A stretch of DNA of 49,073 nucleotides from an uncultured Pirellulaceae bacterium (GCA_905480235.1 CAJQPP010000085.1:1-49073); one strand, 5' to 3'; positions 33,975-43,810 are shown, counted from the stretch's first letter. Numbers and translations: made by a program. Notes: generated from the sequence alone by a model not told the origin.

Positions 33975-36284
33975 CTAAGCGTTTACCATTTCTGTGGCTT
34001 TTTCTTTGACCGCTCGGAGGTCTAGTTTTCCCGTCCCCAGCAATGGCAGTTCTTCGATTTCCACGAAACGATTGGCATTGGGAATGTAAAGGTTGGGCAG
34101 GCCAGCTTTTGCAAGCCCTTCGCAGTAATACGAGGGGGCCTGACTGAGCTTCGTATGCAGCACGACCAATTGCTCCCCCTTTTTGGGATGCGGAACGGCG
34201 GTTACTGCAAATCTTGGCTCGTCTTGCTCTTCTTGATCCAACAAGCCGGAAAGCGTCTCCTCGATTATGACGTGCGGTACCATTTCGCCGCCGATTTTTG
34301 AAAAACGACTGATGCGGCCGGTAATCTTAATAAAGCCATCTTCGTCCAAAAGGGCGACATCACCGGTGTTGTACCAACCCTCGACTAACACCTCAGCAGT
34401 TTTTTCTGGTTCCCCCAAATACCCCTTCATCGTATTGGGGCCCTTGATCCACAGGTTCCCTTCTTCGTTGGCTCCCAGATCTTCTCCAGAATCGACGCTC
34501 GTAATCCGCGCAGCGACCTCGGGAATTGTCCGCCCGACCGTCCCCTCTTTGCAATCAACCATGTAATTATCTCCGCGACGACTGGGCGGCACGTTGACAG
34601 ATACCAAAGGTGACAGCTCCGTGGCACCGTATCCCTCCACGGGTCGAACCCCAAATTTTTCTTCGAATGCACTACACAACTCGATCGGCAATTTTTCAGC
34701 CCCGGCCACCACAACGTCTAGGGCTTTGAATTGTTCAGGCTTGCACTTGCGTAAATAGCTGCGAAGAAACGTCGGCGTCGCCAACAGAATCGATACGTTA
34801 TATTTCTTGCTAAGCTTGCCAATTTGCATGGCATCAAGGGGGCTGAAGTGATAGACCCCTGAAATATCCAACGCGGCAACACCCCATAGCGTGACCGTAT
34901 AACCAAACGAATGAAAAAACGGCAGCACACCGATCAGCACATCCTTGGGAGTCAACTTCACGATCTGATCGATCGACTTAATGTTGGACTGAATATTTTG
35001 GTTCGTGAGCATGACTCCCTTGGGGACACCCGTCGAACCCGACGTAAAGATGATGGTTAAAACATCATCCTTTTGCTGTTTATGAACACCTAACTGCCTT
35101 TCCAATAACGCACGAGGCGTCAGGTAGGCAGCCAACAAACTCGAGACCTTATCCCCCAGAGCAAGCTTTTCGCGAAGGTCTTCCAGATAGACGACTTCGC
35201 AGTCCAATTGCAGGTCTAATTTCTCCATCACTTTACGGCTAGTGAGTACATGTTTTAGCTGCGATTTTTTGATGCAGTAATTCATGATTTCGTTGGAAAC
35301 GGTATAGTTCAAATTCACGGCCACCCGTCCATCGATTGCCAAAGCCATATTGGTAGCAAATCCGGCAAATGATGGGGGGATTAATACACCGACATGAGAC
35401 TCCCCTTTGGCGAGCACATGTTTATTCAACAACCGCCTCATTATGAGCGTACGCATCAAAGCTTCGCCGCCCTTCAGTTCAGCGCCGCTGCTGTCAGCGA
35501 TCTTAAATCCGAACTTGCGTTTTTTTGTACTGCGCACAAACATCTGAGCGGGCGATACGAATGGGGGTTGATGGTGGGACACAGCATCGGCTCCTAGGCT
35601 TAAGACAGCTTGTCGGATTTCATGAACATTGTCGGGTTCGGGAATCGGACGCCCAATCGTGATAGTCACAGGGCGACGAAAAGATCTCGGCAGTTTCCAA
35701 ATTGTCCCGCCCCCTGCGAAACTAAAGATACTGCCCCATGTTTGATTAATTGAAATGGGTAGAATGGGTGCGCCGGTTCCCGAAATCACCCGCATGACAC
35801 CGGGCTTAAAAGTCTGAATTTGTCCGGTTCGCGAAATTCCACCCTCGGGGAAAATTCCTACGCAATCCCCGTCAATGACCGCCTGTTTAGCATTTTTAAG
35901 TCCACGCATGATCGACTTGGGACCACCTGAGATCAGTATCACGTCAGCGAACCAAGCGATCCACCGGCGCAGAGGACCGGAAAAATTTCCTGACAATGCA
36001 ATGACACGCGTGCGCCGCGGCGCAACGATCAGCAACAACTGCCCATCGATCCAGGTAACATGATTCCCGACGACTACCAGCCCACCCTCGCGCGGCCAAT
36101 TTTCCAATCCCTCAACTCGAATTCGATAAAGGGAAAAGAAAATGAGTTTCGTAAAAGCCTGAAAAATCTTCTGCCGCCATGTCCACGACGAACCAAGAAT
36201 AAATAAACCCCAGAACCACCAGATGCTTGGTTGCGGAAAATCCAACGGTGCAACATTGGTAACCAGAGCAGGTAAAGATTCCAT
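33975..36284 (-). CDS. Fused acylglycerophosphate-type acyltransferase and acyl-AMP ligase (Aas-like)
   Basis: This 769-residue two-domain protein has residues about 50-230 as a PlsC-type acyltransferase: GNHVTWIDGQLLL with the HxxxxD pair (H and D in NHVTWID) and FPEGGISRTGQIQTFKPG. Residues 270-765 form an adenylate-forming ligase: the P-loop TIIFTSGSTGVPKGVMLTNQ, GYGATELSPLVSVN, YNTGDVALLDEDGFIKITGR and a late GTGKLDLRAVKEKA containing the catalytic Lys. This is the layout of E. coli Aas, which re-acylates lysophospholipids, but without the MFS transporter found in some relatives. A hydrophobic N-terminal segment (WWFWGLFILGSSW) may attach it to the membrane. It is convergent with the propeller gene. 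Confidence 0.9.
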   Translation of the reverse strand: MESLPALVTNVAPLDFPQPSIWWFWGLFILGSSWTWRQKIFQAFTKLIFFSLYRIRVEGLENWPREGGLVVVGNHVTWIDGQLLLIVAPRRTRVIALSGNFSGPLRRWIAWFADVILISGGPKSIMRGLKNAKQAVIDGDCVGIFPEGGISRTGQIQTFKPGVMRVISGTGAPILPISINQTWGSIFSFAGGGTIWKLPRSFRRPVTITIGRPIPEPDNVHEIRQAVLSLGADAVSHHQPPFVSPAQMFVRSTKKRKFGFKIADSSGAELKGGEALMRTLIMRRLLNKHVLAKGESHVGVLIPPSFAGFATNMALAIDGRVAVNLNYTVSNEIMNYCIKKSQLKHVLTSRKVMEKLDLQLDCEVVYLEDLREKLALGDKVSSLLAAYLTPRALLERQLGVHKQQKDDVLTIIFTSGSTGVPKGVMLTNQNIQSNIKSIDQIVKLTPKDVLIGVLPFFHSFGYTVTLWGVAALDISGVYHFSPLDAMQIGKLSKKYNVSILLATPTFLRSYLRKCKPEQFKALDVVVAGAEKLPIELCSAFEEKFGVRPVEGYGATELSPLVSVNVPPSRRGDNYMVDCKEGTVGRTIPEVAARITSVDSGEDLGANEEGNLWIKGPNTMKGYLGEPEKTAEVLVEGWYNTGDVALLDEDGFIKITGRISRFSKIGGEMVPHVIIEETLSGLLDQEEQDEPRFAVTAVPHPKKGEQLVVLHTKLSQAPSYYCEGLAKAGLPNLYIPNANRFVEIEELPLLGTGKLDLRAVKEKATEMVNA

Positions 36285-36530
36285 GAATTTTTTTAATGTG
36301 GTGAGTGTTTTGAGCCGATTTTTCCGCCCACATTGTAACGACTGCTTATCGTTATGAGAATCGCAATCAGCAGGGCAGTTACCACCAGAACATCCGGCAA
36401 TCCCTGCGGTTTAGCAAAGCCATGACACCTGGGGAATCGATACTGATCCTAAGGTAAGAATTTGCTGCGCAGAGCTTGCGGCTTATTTTTCAAGCAACCA
36501 CTTCTCGCGAGATCCCAAGGGACAACCATC

Positions 36531-36971
36531 ATGTCCAAGCTTTCCTCCATGACCGTTGGTCTGGTTTTTATTTTCATTGGCCTCCAGTTGATGCTGGTGA
36601 AATCCTACACACTCAGTCCTACGGGCTCTCGTTTCATGCAACAGGAAATGCAAAACCCAAACGGGAATCCCGCTCAGCAAAATAATAACGGCGGATTGTT
36701 CACAGGCATATTCCGCTCGTCGGGCCAGGCCAGCAATGCCGCTCCGCCCGCCGGCCAATCATGGCCTTACTACCAAACTGGCAACGCCAGCACCTCCAGT
36801 AATTCTGTCCCGGCATTCCAAGCCTCCACATGGCAAAACACATCCCAGGTCTCCTCGTCTAACAACTGGAACGGCCAAACCAAACGACTGGCTCCACCGA
36901 GGTGGTTAGCCTGGCCACCTTTGTTCCTTGGATTTGTCCTGTTTTTGCATGGATTGGCTTTAAGGCAATAA
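36531..36971 (+). CDS. Small two-helix membrane protein, low-complexity middle
   Basis: The ATG at 36531 follows AAGGGA with a spacing of 8 bases and gives 146 residues. The N-terminal helix is VGLVFIFIGLQLMLVKSY and the C-terminal helix is WPPLFLGFVLFLHGLALR. The 90 residues between are rich in N, Q, S, P and G without a recognisable domain. The topology is probably two membrane passes with the loop on one side. I recognise no family. It stands alone 247 bases before the STAS gene. Confidence 0.7.
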   Translation: MSKLSSMTVGLVFIFIGLQLMLVKSYTLSPTGSRFMQQEMQNPNGNPAQQNNNGGLFTGIFRSSGQASNAAPPAGQSWPYYQTGNASTSSNSVPAFQASTWQNTSQVSSSNNWNGQTKRLAPPRWLAWPPLFLGFVLFLHGLALRQ

Positions 36972-37218
36972 TGCGTCGATTTTGTAATAGAAACCATCGG
37001 CATTGCGTGGGGAACGGTTCGGTGAGCAAGACTTTTTCGCTCGCTGGCCCTGCTACCAAATGCCACCTATCCCGCCTGCCTATCGGTCATTGAATTGACA
37101 CCGGACCGTGGCAGCTTATCATCATACTCGTGGTCGCGATCCCTTTCGCCCAGCGAACGGTTATCCCCGCGACACCTACGAAACACAAACACTCGGTTAC
37201 CTATAGCGAGCTGCCCGC

Positions 37219-37575
37219 ATGTCGGATTTCAAGTGCATAGATTTGCAAAATAAAAATGACGTTACTGTCGTCAAACTGCGTGATGACAAAGTAACCGATG
37301 CTGAGCGCATTGCGACGCTGGGTGAAGAGCTCATGACACTCTCACAGCCCGATGGTGGGCGTGTTGTCATCAACATGGGGAACGTTCGGTTTTTGAGCAG
37401 TTCGGCGATCAACAAACTCATCGTTTTGGAACGTCGCTTATCCAGCGGTGGAGGCAATCTAAAACTCTCCAATTTGAGACCGGAGGTAGAAGAGGTGTTC
37501 AATATCACCCAACTTCATTCCGTTTTTGACATTCGAGCAGATGAGAACGACGCGGTAGGTGCCTTTGACAGTTAA
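37219..37575 (+). CDS. STAS-domain anti-sigma factor antagonist
   Basis: This 118-residue single STAS domain of the SpoIIAA/RsbV type has the phosphorylatable serine region FLSSSAINKLI at residues 59-69, where SpoIIAA carries its Ser58 site. Unphosphorylated, such proteins sequester the anti-sigma kinase and release a sigma factor. The neighbour 55 bases downstream is an RsbW-like kinase, which supports a partner-switch role. No PP2C phosphatase and no sigma factor gene lie in the window, so the regulated factor is unknown. Confidence 0.88.
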   Translation: MSDFKCIDLQNKNDVTVVKLRDDKVTDAERIATLGEELMTLSQPDGGRVVINMGNVRFLSSSAINKLIVLERRLSSGGGNLKLSNLRPEVEEVFNITQLHSVFDIRADENDAVGAFDS

Positions 37576-37630
37576 GCCTGTCGAAGGTCTGATTTTTCCC
37601 TGTGTCCCGACGACCTGTGTGAAAACCTAG

Positions 37631-38059
37631 ATGACTGACATCGCATATTGGAATTATGACGAATGGCTTCCCAGTGATACGACAGTGGGTAGTGAGGTCA
37701 TATTGTGCATTGTCGAAAACATGCAAAAGATCGGATGGCCGGAAAAGGAAATGTACGGGGTCCATGTTTCGTTGGAAGAAGCCATCATCAATGCCATCAA
37801 ACATGGCAACCAACGTGATCCGGAAAAGAAAGTTCACGTGGTAGTCAAATCCACGGCAGAGAATTTCTACCTTAAGGTAACCGATCAAGGCGCCGGCTTT
37901 GATCCGCTGGCGGTGCCCGATTGTACGGCGCCCGAAAACCTGGAACTCGGTTCCGGACGAGGCTTGCTTATGATGCGGCATTACATGGATGAAGTGATTT
38001 ACAATCACGCCGGCAATCAGTTGGAATTGAAAAAGCAACTTCAAAAAAACAAGACCTGA
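37631..38059 (+). CDS. Anti-sigma regulatory factor, GHKL serine kinase type (RsbW-like)
   Basis: This 142-residue HATPase_c_2 domain has an N box SLEEAIINAIKHGN (N54), a G1 box VTDQGAGFDP (D85-G89) and a G2-like GSGRGLLMMRHYMDEV. It would phosphorylate the STAS protein encoded just upstream and bind a sigma factor or another response protein. The two genes are separated by 55 bases and surely cotranscribed. Downstream, 59 bases away, is glycerate kinase, which may be in the same transcript; whether that is functional is unknown. Confidence 0.88.
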   Translation: MTDIAYWNYDEWLPSDTTVGSEVILCIVENMQKIGWPEKEMYGVHVSLEEAIINAIKHGNQRDPEKKVHVVVKSTAENFYLKVTDQGAGFDPLAVPDCTAPENLELGSGRGLLMMRHYMDEVIYNHAGNQLELKKQLQKNKT

Positions 38060-38118
38060 AACTTTTTAGCGCCTGCTGCCTCACGAGACACTGGACGCTC
38101 TCTTCATGCGGGGCACGT

Positions 38119-39519
38119 TTGAATATCGCGGACGGCTCCCTCACGATCGACGCAAAAAATATTTGGGCGGCCGGCGTGTCAGCCGCCCGGGCCGACCGGC
38201 TTCTGGCACCCTGGATTGAGACCACCGGAGAAACGCTTTGCATTGGCAATTGCCAATTCGCGGCGGACGAAGTGAAGCGAATTTTTCTCGCAGGTGCCGG
38301 CAAAGCAGCCCTCGCTATGGCAGTCGGTTTTTTAAGTGAAACAGAAGCATGGTGTGACAAACACGCCATTCAACTTGACGGACAAATTCATCTTCCGGGG
38401 TTGTTAAGGCTGACTGATGACGGGCAGGCGTGCGATCTGCCACGACTAAAAAACCCCCTTCTTCTGCAGCGACTGAGCCTGCTTTCATTGCGTGCCAAAC
38501 ACGCCAATTTCCCGACCGTGGAAACTGTCAACGCTTCGCTGAGGTTGACGCGGCAACTCAACGAGCTGGGTCAAAAGGACCTTTGTGTTGCCTTGATCTC
38601 AGGTGGAGGTTCAGCGCTGCTTTGCCAACCCGTTGCCGGTACTTCGCTGGATGACCAACTGGCTGTCGTTCAAGTGCTGTCCGAAAACGGGGCCGACATC
38701 CAACAAATTAACACGGTGCGTCGCTGTCTCGATAACATTAAAGCGGGTGGCCTTGCTGCGGCAAGCCATGCGCAATTTAATCTCGCGCTGGTCTTATCCG
38801 ACGTGATCGGAGATGACATGGCCACTATCGCCTCAGGGCCCACATGGTATTCCCAACGACCCTACCGCGAAGCCTTGGACATCATTGAACAATTTGATGA
38901 GATGCATCAGATTCCAGATCGAATTCGAAGCTTTCTGGCAGACGCCTGCCCGGGCTCCGCCTTAAAACCCCGCCCTCAATGCATACCACACACGCGCATT
39001 GGGAATATCGAATCCGGCGTTACAGCAGCCGTGCAACATGCCGAATCATTGGGATATCGCGTCGTCCGTGAAATCGCCTCCCCCCCGGAATGGTTGCCCG
39101 ACAAAGCCAGTCAGCTCGTGAAGCAACTTGTGGGAAGCGATGACAAGATTTGCGTCATCTCTGGTGGCGAACCCTCTCTGAAACTAACGCCTCGGGAAAT
39201 CCGAGGCAGGGGAGGGCGAAACCAACAATTGGCATTGGCAGCCCTGAGATGTTGGATGCAATCAGATTGCTCAGCCCAACGAGAATTTTGTTTCTTATCG
39301 GGAGGCACTGATGGCGAAGATGGCCCCAACCTGGCAGCAGGCGGGTGCTGCGACAATCGAACTGCCGACCTGATCCGCAAACAGCAGTTGAGTGTGGAAG
39401 ACTATCTTGCGCGAAATGATGCGGGCACGCTCTTGGAAATGACGGACAGCCTGCTGTCGGCGCCCCCCACCCACACCAACATTTGCGATATTCGTGTTTT
39501 CATCGCCGGTGCTCAATGA
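38119..39519 (+). CDS. Glycerate 2-kinase (GckA/TtuD, DUF4147-MOFRL)
   Basis: This 466-residue protein has the N-terminal DUF4147 pattern IFLAGAGKAALAMAVGFL and CVALISGGGSALLCQPVAG, with LVLSDVIGDDMATIASGPT, and a C-terminal MOFRL domain with CVISGGEPSLKL, RGRGGRNQQLALAAL and FLSGGTDGEDGPNLAAGG. It phosphorylates D-glycerate to 2-phosphoglycerate. The start must be TTG at 38119 (MNIADGSLTIDAKNIWAAG), because no ATG or GTG lies in this frame between the previous stop and the conserved region. It precedes ppdK, so its product, after enolase, could feed phosphoenolpyruvate towards the next enzyme; that link is inference. Confidence 0.88.
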   Translation: MNIADGSLTIDAKNIWAAGVSAARADRLLAPWIETTGETLCIGNCQFAADEVKRIFLAGAGKAALAMAVGFLSETEAWCDKHAIQLDGQIHLPGLLRLTDDGQACDLPRLKNPLLLQRLSLLSLRAKHANFPTVETVNASLRLTRQLNELGQKDLCVALISGGGSALLCQPVAGTSLDDQLAVVQVLSENGADIQQINTVRRCLDNIKAGGLAAASHAQFNLALVLSDVIGDDMATIASGPTWYSQRPYREALDIIEQFDEMHQIPDRIRSFLADACPGSALKPRPQCIPHTRIGNIESGVTAAVQHAESLGYRVVREIASPPEWLPDKASQLVKQLVGSDDKICVISGGEPSLKLTPREIRGRGGRNQQLALAALRCWMQSDCSAQREFCFLSGGTDGEDGPNLAAGGCCDNRTADLIRKQQLSVEDYLARNDAGTLLEMTDSLLSAPPTHTNICDIRVFIAGAQ

Positions 39520-39814
39520 ACGATTTTGCCAAAACTGGGTTTCCAAAACGTGCTCGCTATCGTCACCAAAAGTAGCGATTCCCAAAGGCACTTGGATTTT
39601 TTTTGGGGGCGACAGGCCCTCACCCCCATTAGCTGGGCTTTGGGGGGAACGATCCCCCAATAGCCATTTGCTCGAGACTCGTGCTGTTTTCCCTAAAAAT
39701 GTACAATAGCAGCGAAATCAAAGCATATTTGCCCTGCCAAACGAATGAATGATGGCGTGGGATTTTAACTTTAAGGCAGCAACTGCAACTTCCAAGAAAA
39801 AGGAACCGTGACCG
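39520..39814. other. Intergenic region upstream of ppdK
   Basis: This 295-base gap contains a run of eight T near 39598, a G/C-rich hairpin TTGGGGG / CCCCCAA (39640-39646 with 39654-39660) without a T run, and the AT-rich stretch before ppdK. The start codon at 39815 has GGAACCGTG-type purines upstream only weakly. The promoter of ppdK probably lies here. Confidence 0.5.
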
Positions 39815-42526
39815 ATGGCACAAGCAACCATGGCAAAGCCGAAGAAGAAAGTTTCGCCGAGCAAGAACGGCTCGACAACAAAAGCTAAGAAAATGACTTA
39901 CTACTTTGGTAAGACAAAGACCGAAGGTCGTGGAGTCAGCAAAGACATTCTTGGCGGCAAGGGTACCAACCTTGCGGAAATGACCGGCATTGGCCTACCC
40001 GTCCCTCCGGGATTCACCATCACCACGCAAGTTTGTGCCGCCTACTATGAAGCTGGCAAAAAACTGCCAAGTGGATTGCTCGAAGCAGTGGCCAAAAACG
40101 TCAAGATGCTGGAAAAAGAGCTTGGCAAAAAGTTCGGCGACCTGAAAAACCCACTGCTCGTTTCGGTGCGGTCGGGTGCAGCTGTTTCCATGCCTGGCAT
40201 GATGGACACGGTTTTGAATTTAGGCCTTAACGATGAATCGGTCCAAGGCCTGGCCGATGCGACCGACAACCCACGCTTCGCTTACGACGCATATCGTCGC
40301 CTGATCAACATGTACGGCAACGTTGTGATGGATATCAACCATCACTTGTTCGAAGACGAGTTTGCAAAGATCAAACGCAAATACAAAGTCTCTAACGATA
40401 ACGATGTACCGGCCAAGGGAATGCTGGAACTCTGCAATGCTTACAAAGCCGTGTTCAAGCAGGAATCCGGCAAGCCGTTTCCACAGGATCCGATGAAACA
40501 ATTGGAACTGGCAGTAGAAGCCGTATTCAAGAGCTGGAACACATCCCGTGCCGTGAAATATCGCCAACTGGAAGGCATCCACGGATTGTTGGGCACTGCC
40601 GTGAATGTTCAATCCATGGCATACGGCAACATGGGTGATGATTCGGGCACCGGAGTAGCATTTACTCGTGACCCCTCCACCGGGAAAAACCAATTCTACG
40701 GTGAGTTTTTAATTAACGCTCAGGGCGAAGACGTGGTTGCCGGCATTCGCACACCTTTGCCATTCAGCGACATGAAGAAGTGGAATAAAAGTGTCCACAA
40801 GCAGCTGCTGGATATCAAAGTGATTTTGGAAGAGCACTACCGTGACATGCAGGACATTGAATTCACCATTGAACGGGGTGAGTTATTCATGCTGCAAACA
40901 CGCACCGGAAAACGCACCGGCCCAGCCGCCGTCAAACTTGCTTGCGACATGGTCAAGGAAAAATTGATTACGCGGGACGAAGCTCTGCTGCGGATCCCTG
41001 CGGATCACCTTACGCAACTGTTGCTGCCCGGTTTTGATCCAGCCGCCCGCAAACAAGCCAAGGTTTTGACGAAAGGCCTACCCGCCTCCCCCGGAGCGGC
41101 AGTTGGCAAACTGGCATTCACGGCTGAAGAGGCTGTGGAAAGAACGGCGGCCGGTGAGACGGTATTACTGGTTCGCACCGAAACCAGCCCTGAGGACATT
41201 GACGGCATGCACTGTGCCGCAGGTATTCTGACCAGCACAGGCGGAATGACCAGTCACGCCGCCGTGGTGGCACGTGGTTGGGGTCGCTGTTGCGTCGCGG
41301 GAGCTGGCGAAATTGAAATCAACCAGAAAACTCGCAAGGCCCTGATCAACGGAAGGTTGCTGACGCACAAAGACACGATCTCCATTGACGGATCGACAGG
41401 TGAGGTTTTCTTGGGGGAACTAAAAACAATTCAACCCAAGTTGTCAGGTGATTTTTCCACCATCATGAACTGGGCCGACAAATGTCGCACCTTGAAAATT
41501 CGCACGAATGCGGATTCCCCGGCCGACGCCAAGAAGGCACGTGATTTTGGTGCGGAAGGCATTGGCCTGTGCCGCACGGAGCACATGTTCTTCGAAGAGG
41601 GCCGCATCACCTCCATGCGTGAGATGATTTTGGCGGAAGACGAGAAATCCCGTCGTGCCGCACTGAAGAAGCTTCTGCCATTCCAACGCCGTGACTTTGA
41701 GGGCATCTTCAAAGCCATGAAAGGCTTGGCCGTGACGATCCGCTTGCTGGATCCCCCGCTGCACGAATTCTTGCCTCACGAAGCCAAAGCTCAAAAAGAT
41801 TTGGCCACCGAACTGGGCGTTCCCGTCTCCCAGATCAAGCGTCGTGTTAAGCAACTGCACGAAATGAATCCCATGTTGGGCCATCGTGGTTGCCGCTTGA
41901 GTATTTCGTATCCCGAAATCCTCGAGATGCAAGTAACGGCGATCACTGAGGCAGCCATCAAGTGCAAAAAGCAAAAGATTGATATTGCCGTAGAAATCAT
42001 GATTCCTCTCGTAGGAACACAACAGGAACTGTCCATCTTGCGGCAGTTAACAGAAGAAACGATCGCCAAAGTTCGTCTGGCGAAAAAGTTCACCGGCAAA
42101 CTCAAGCTGATCATCGGCACCATGATTGAGATTCCGCGAGCGGCATTGACGGCCGACGAAGTTGCACGTGATGCGGATTTCTTCAGCTTCGGGACTAATG
42201 ACCTGACCCAAATGGCGTTCGGATATAGCCGCGATGATATCTCTGGCTTCTTGCCCGATTACCTCGAGCAAGGCGTGTTGTTGGTTGACCCATTTGTGTC
42301 GATCGATCAAACGGGAGTGGGGCAATTGGTGGAATTTGGTGTGATTAAAGGCCGCCAAACTAAACCTGACCTGAAAATTGGAATTTGCGGCGAGCATGGC
42401 GGAGACCCCGATTCGATCGACTTCTGTCATCGGGTCGGATTGGATTACGTCAGCTGCTCGCCTTATCGTGTGCCGATCGCCCGTTTGGCAGCCGCCCAGG
42501 CAGCTTTGCGGCACCCCAAGAAATAG
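39815..42526 (+). CDS. ppdK: Pyruvate, phosphate dikinase
   Basis: This 903-residue enzyme reversibly converts pyruvate, ATP and phosphate to PEP, AMP and PPi. It has an N-terminal nucleotide-grasp domain (KDILGGKGTNLAEMTGIGLP, VSVRSGAAVSMPGMMDTVLN), the phosphohistidine in TGGMTSHAAVVARGWGR (the catalytic His), and the PEP/pyruvate domain (EGIGLCRTEHMF, MLGHRGCRLSISYPEI, FFSFGTNDLTQMAFG, ICGEHGGDPDSIDFCH). An unusual lysine/serine-rich leader of about 27 residues precedes MTYYFGKTK. A second ATG at 39830 is an alternative start. A strong terminator follows at 42620. Confidence 0.96.
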   Translation: MAQATMAKPKKKVSPSKNGSTTKAKKMTYYFGKTKTEGRGVSKDILGGKGTNLAEMTGIGLPVPPGFTITTQVCAAYYEAGKKLPSGLLEAVAKNVKMLEKELGKKFGDLKNPLLVSVRSGAAVSMPGMMDTVLNLGLNDESVQGLADATDNPRFAYDAYRRLINMYGNVVMDINHHLFEDEFAKIKRKYKVSNDNDVPAKGMLELCNAYKAVFKQESGKPFPQDPMKQLELAVEAVFKSWNTSRAVKYRQLEGIHGLLGTAVNVQSMAYGNMGDDSGTGVAFTRDPSTGKNQFYGEFLINAQGEDVVAGIRTPLPFSDMKKWNKSVHKQLLDIKVILEEHYRDMQDIEFTIERGELFMLQTRTGKRTGPAAVKLACDMVKEKLITRDEALLRIPADHLTQLLLPGFDPAARKQAKVLTKGLPASPGAAVGKLAFTAEEAVERTAAGETVLLVRTETSPEDIDGMHCAAGILTSTGGMTSHAAVVARGWGRCCVAGAGEIEINQKTRKALINGRLLTHKDTISIDGSTGEVFLGELKTIQPKLSGDFSTIMNWADKCRTLKIRTNADSPADAKKARDFGAEGIGLCRTEHMFFEEGRITSMREMILAEDEKSRRAALKKLLPFQRRDFEGIFKAMKGLAVTIRLLDPPLHEFLPHEAKAQKDLATELGVPVSQIKRRVKQLHEMNPMLGHRGCRLSISYPEILEMQVTAITEAAIKCKKQKIDIAVEIMIPLVGTQQELSILRQLTEETIAKVRLAKKFTGKLKLIIGTMIEIPRAALTADEVARDADFFSFGTNDLTQMAFGYSRDDISGFLPDYLEQGVLLVDPFVSIDQTGVGQLVEFGVIKGRQTKPDLKIGICGEHGGDPDSIDFCHRVGLDYVSCSPYRVPIARLAAAQAALRHPKK

Positions 42527-42619
42527 GAACCGGGGATAAGGGCCTCAGCAAATACCTGAGGCAGAATCCGTTCAAACAAACGGATCCCTTATCAAGTTAA
42601 ACCCGTGAACTTGGCTTTT

Positions 42620-42659
42620 GAGTCCTCGACAAGTACGATCTTGTTGAGGACTCTTTTTT
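42620..42659 (+). terminator. Rho-independent terminator after ppdK
   Basis: GAGTCCTCGACAAG (42620-42633) pairs with CTTGTTGAGGACTC (42640-42653), 14 bp with one G-T pair, and six T follow. It lies 93 bases after the ppdK stop. Confidence 0.92.
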
Positions 42660-42679
42660 ATTGATTAGGAAAACAACCG

Positions 42680-43015
42680 ATGTCGGAAATAATCGAGCTC
42701 GAAAATCAGGCTGACGCATTGCGTGACGAAGGCAAATACGATGAAGCCATCGCCAAACTGCAGGAACTGTTGAAACAGGACCCAAAATTTGTGCGAGCCC
42801 ATCTTGGCCTCTCGGTGCTTTATCATCTCACCAATGATTATGAAAAGTCGGTTCAACATGGCGAACAAGCCAATGAACTGGAGCCCAACGATCCCTTTAA
42901 CATCGCAGCATTGAGCGTGACTTACCAAAGGGCCTTGGCCGCCACCGGCGACATGAAATACAAGGAAAAAGCAGAAGAGATGCTCTTCCGCAATCACGGC
43001 ACGCCCAACATGTAG
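42680..43015 (+). CDS. Small TPR-repeat protein
   Basis: This 111-residue cytoplasmic protein is mostly tetratricopeptide repeats: ALRDEGKYDEAIAKLQELLK with DPKFVRAHLGLSVLYHLTND, then YEKSVQHGEQANELEPND and FNIAALSVTYQRALAATGD. The C-terminus is EEMLFRNHGTPNM. It is a likely protein-protein interaction adaptor. I recall similar short TPR proteins next to ppdK or rdgB in planctomycetes but cannot assign a partner. It stands 21 bases after the ppdK terminator and has its own start. Confidence 0.85.
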   Translation: MSEIIELENQADALRDEGKYDEAIAKLQELLKQDPKFVRAHLGLSVLYHLTNDYEKSVQHGEQANELEPNDPFNIAALSVTYQRALAATGDMKYKEKAEEMLFRNHGTPNM

Positions 43016-43189
43016 TCCGCCAATAGCGGTAATGTCAGGTTGAGAAAGTACGAATTTTTTTTGCTTTCCCGAAGCTGAGTAATGCGCAAGCTGCGGCCCA
43101 GCTTGATACAGCCTGCAGATGGCAACGCCTTCTGCTCGGTCGTGAATGTTGAATGTGATTGTTAACAACGGCAGCAACAAGGAAAGACG

Positions 43190-43810
43190 ATGAGCGACCG
43201 GTTTCAACTTGTTCTGGGAACCCACAATCAGAAAAAACGTCGCGAGTTGCAACTTTTGCTCTCTGACATGCCCATTGATGTAATCACTCTCGACGAATTC
43301 CCGAATGCGCTTTCAGTGGAAGAGACGGGGACGACCTTCCAGGAAAACGCGGCCCTCAAAGCGACCGTGCAGGCTCAACATCTAGGCTGCTGGGTGATGG
43401 GCGAGGACAGTGGATTATCGGTCGCCGCATTGAATGGTGCCCCCGGTGTCTATTCCGCTCGGTTCGCCGGCCAGGACGGAGATGACAAAGCCAACAATGC
43501 CAAACTCGTGGAAAGCCTTTGTGATATTCCCGAACAACGGCGAAACGCGTGGTACACCTGCCACATGACGTTGTCGGACCCCCAAGGACAAGTGATGATC
43601 GACGTCGAATCATCATGCCAAGGGCGTATTGTTTTACAGCCGCGGGGCGAGGCCGGCTTCGGGTACGACCCGTATTTCGAATTGAGAGAATACCGCCGCA
43701 CATTCGCTGAATTAGGCGACTCCGTGAAATCCGTTTTGAGCCACCGTGCCAAAGCGATGCGATTATTTCTGGCCCGCTTCAAAGCAATGTCACAAATCAG
43801 CGTTTCTTAA
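43190..43810 (+). CDS. rdgB: XTP/dITP diphosphatase (HAM1/RdgB)
   Basis: This 206-residue house-cleaning nucleotidase removes non-canonical purine triphosphates. It has LVLGTHNQKKRRELQLLL at the N-terminus, TFQENAALKATVQAQHLG, MGEDSGLSVAALNGAPGVYS and GFGYDPYFELREYRRTFAEL, all at HAM1 positions, and SHRAKAM near the C-terminus. AAGGAAAG precedes the ATG at 43190. It ends 78 bases from a convergent gene. Confidence 0.95.
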   Translation: MSDRFQLVLGTHNQKKRRELQLLLSDMPIDVITLDEFPNALSVEETGTTFQENAALKATVQAQHLGCWVMGEDSGLSVAALNGAPGVYSARFAGQDGDDKANNAKLVESLCDIPEQRRNAWYTCHMTLSDPQGQVMIDVESSCQGRIVLQPRGEAGFGYDPYFELREYRRTFAELGDSVKSVLSHRAKAMRLFLARFKAMSQISVS

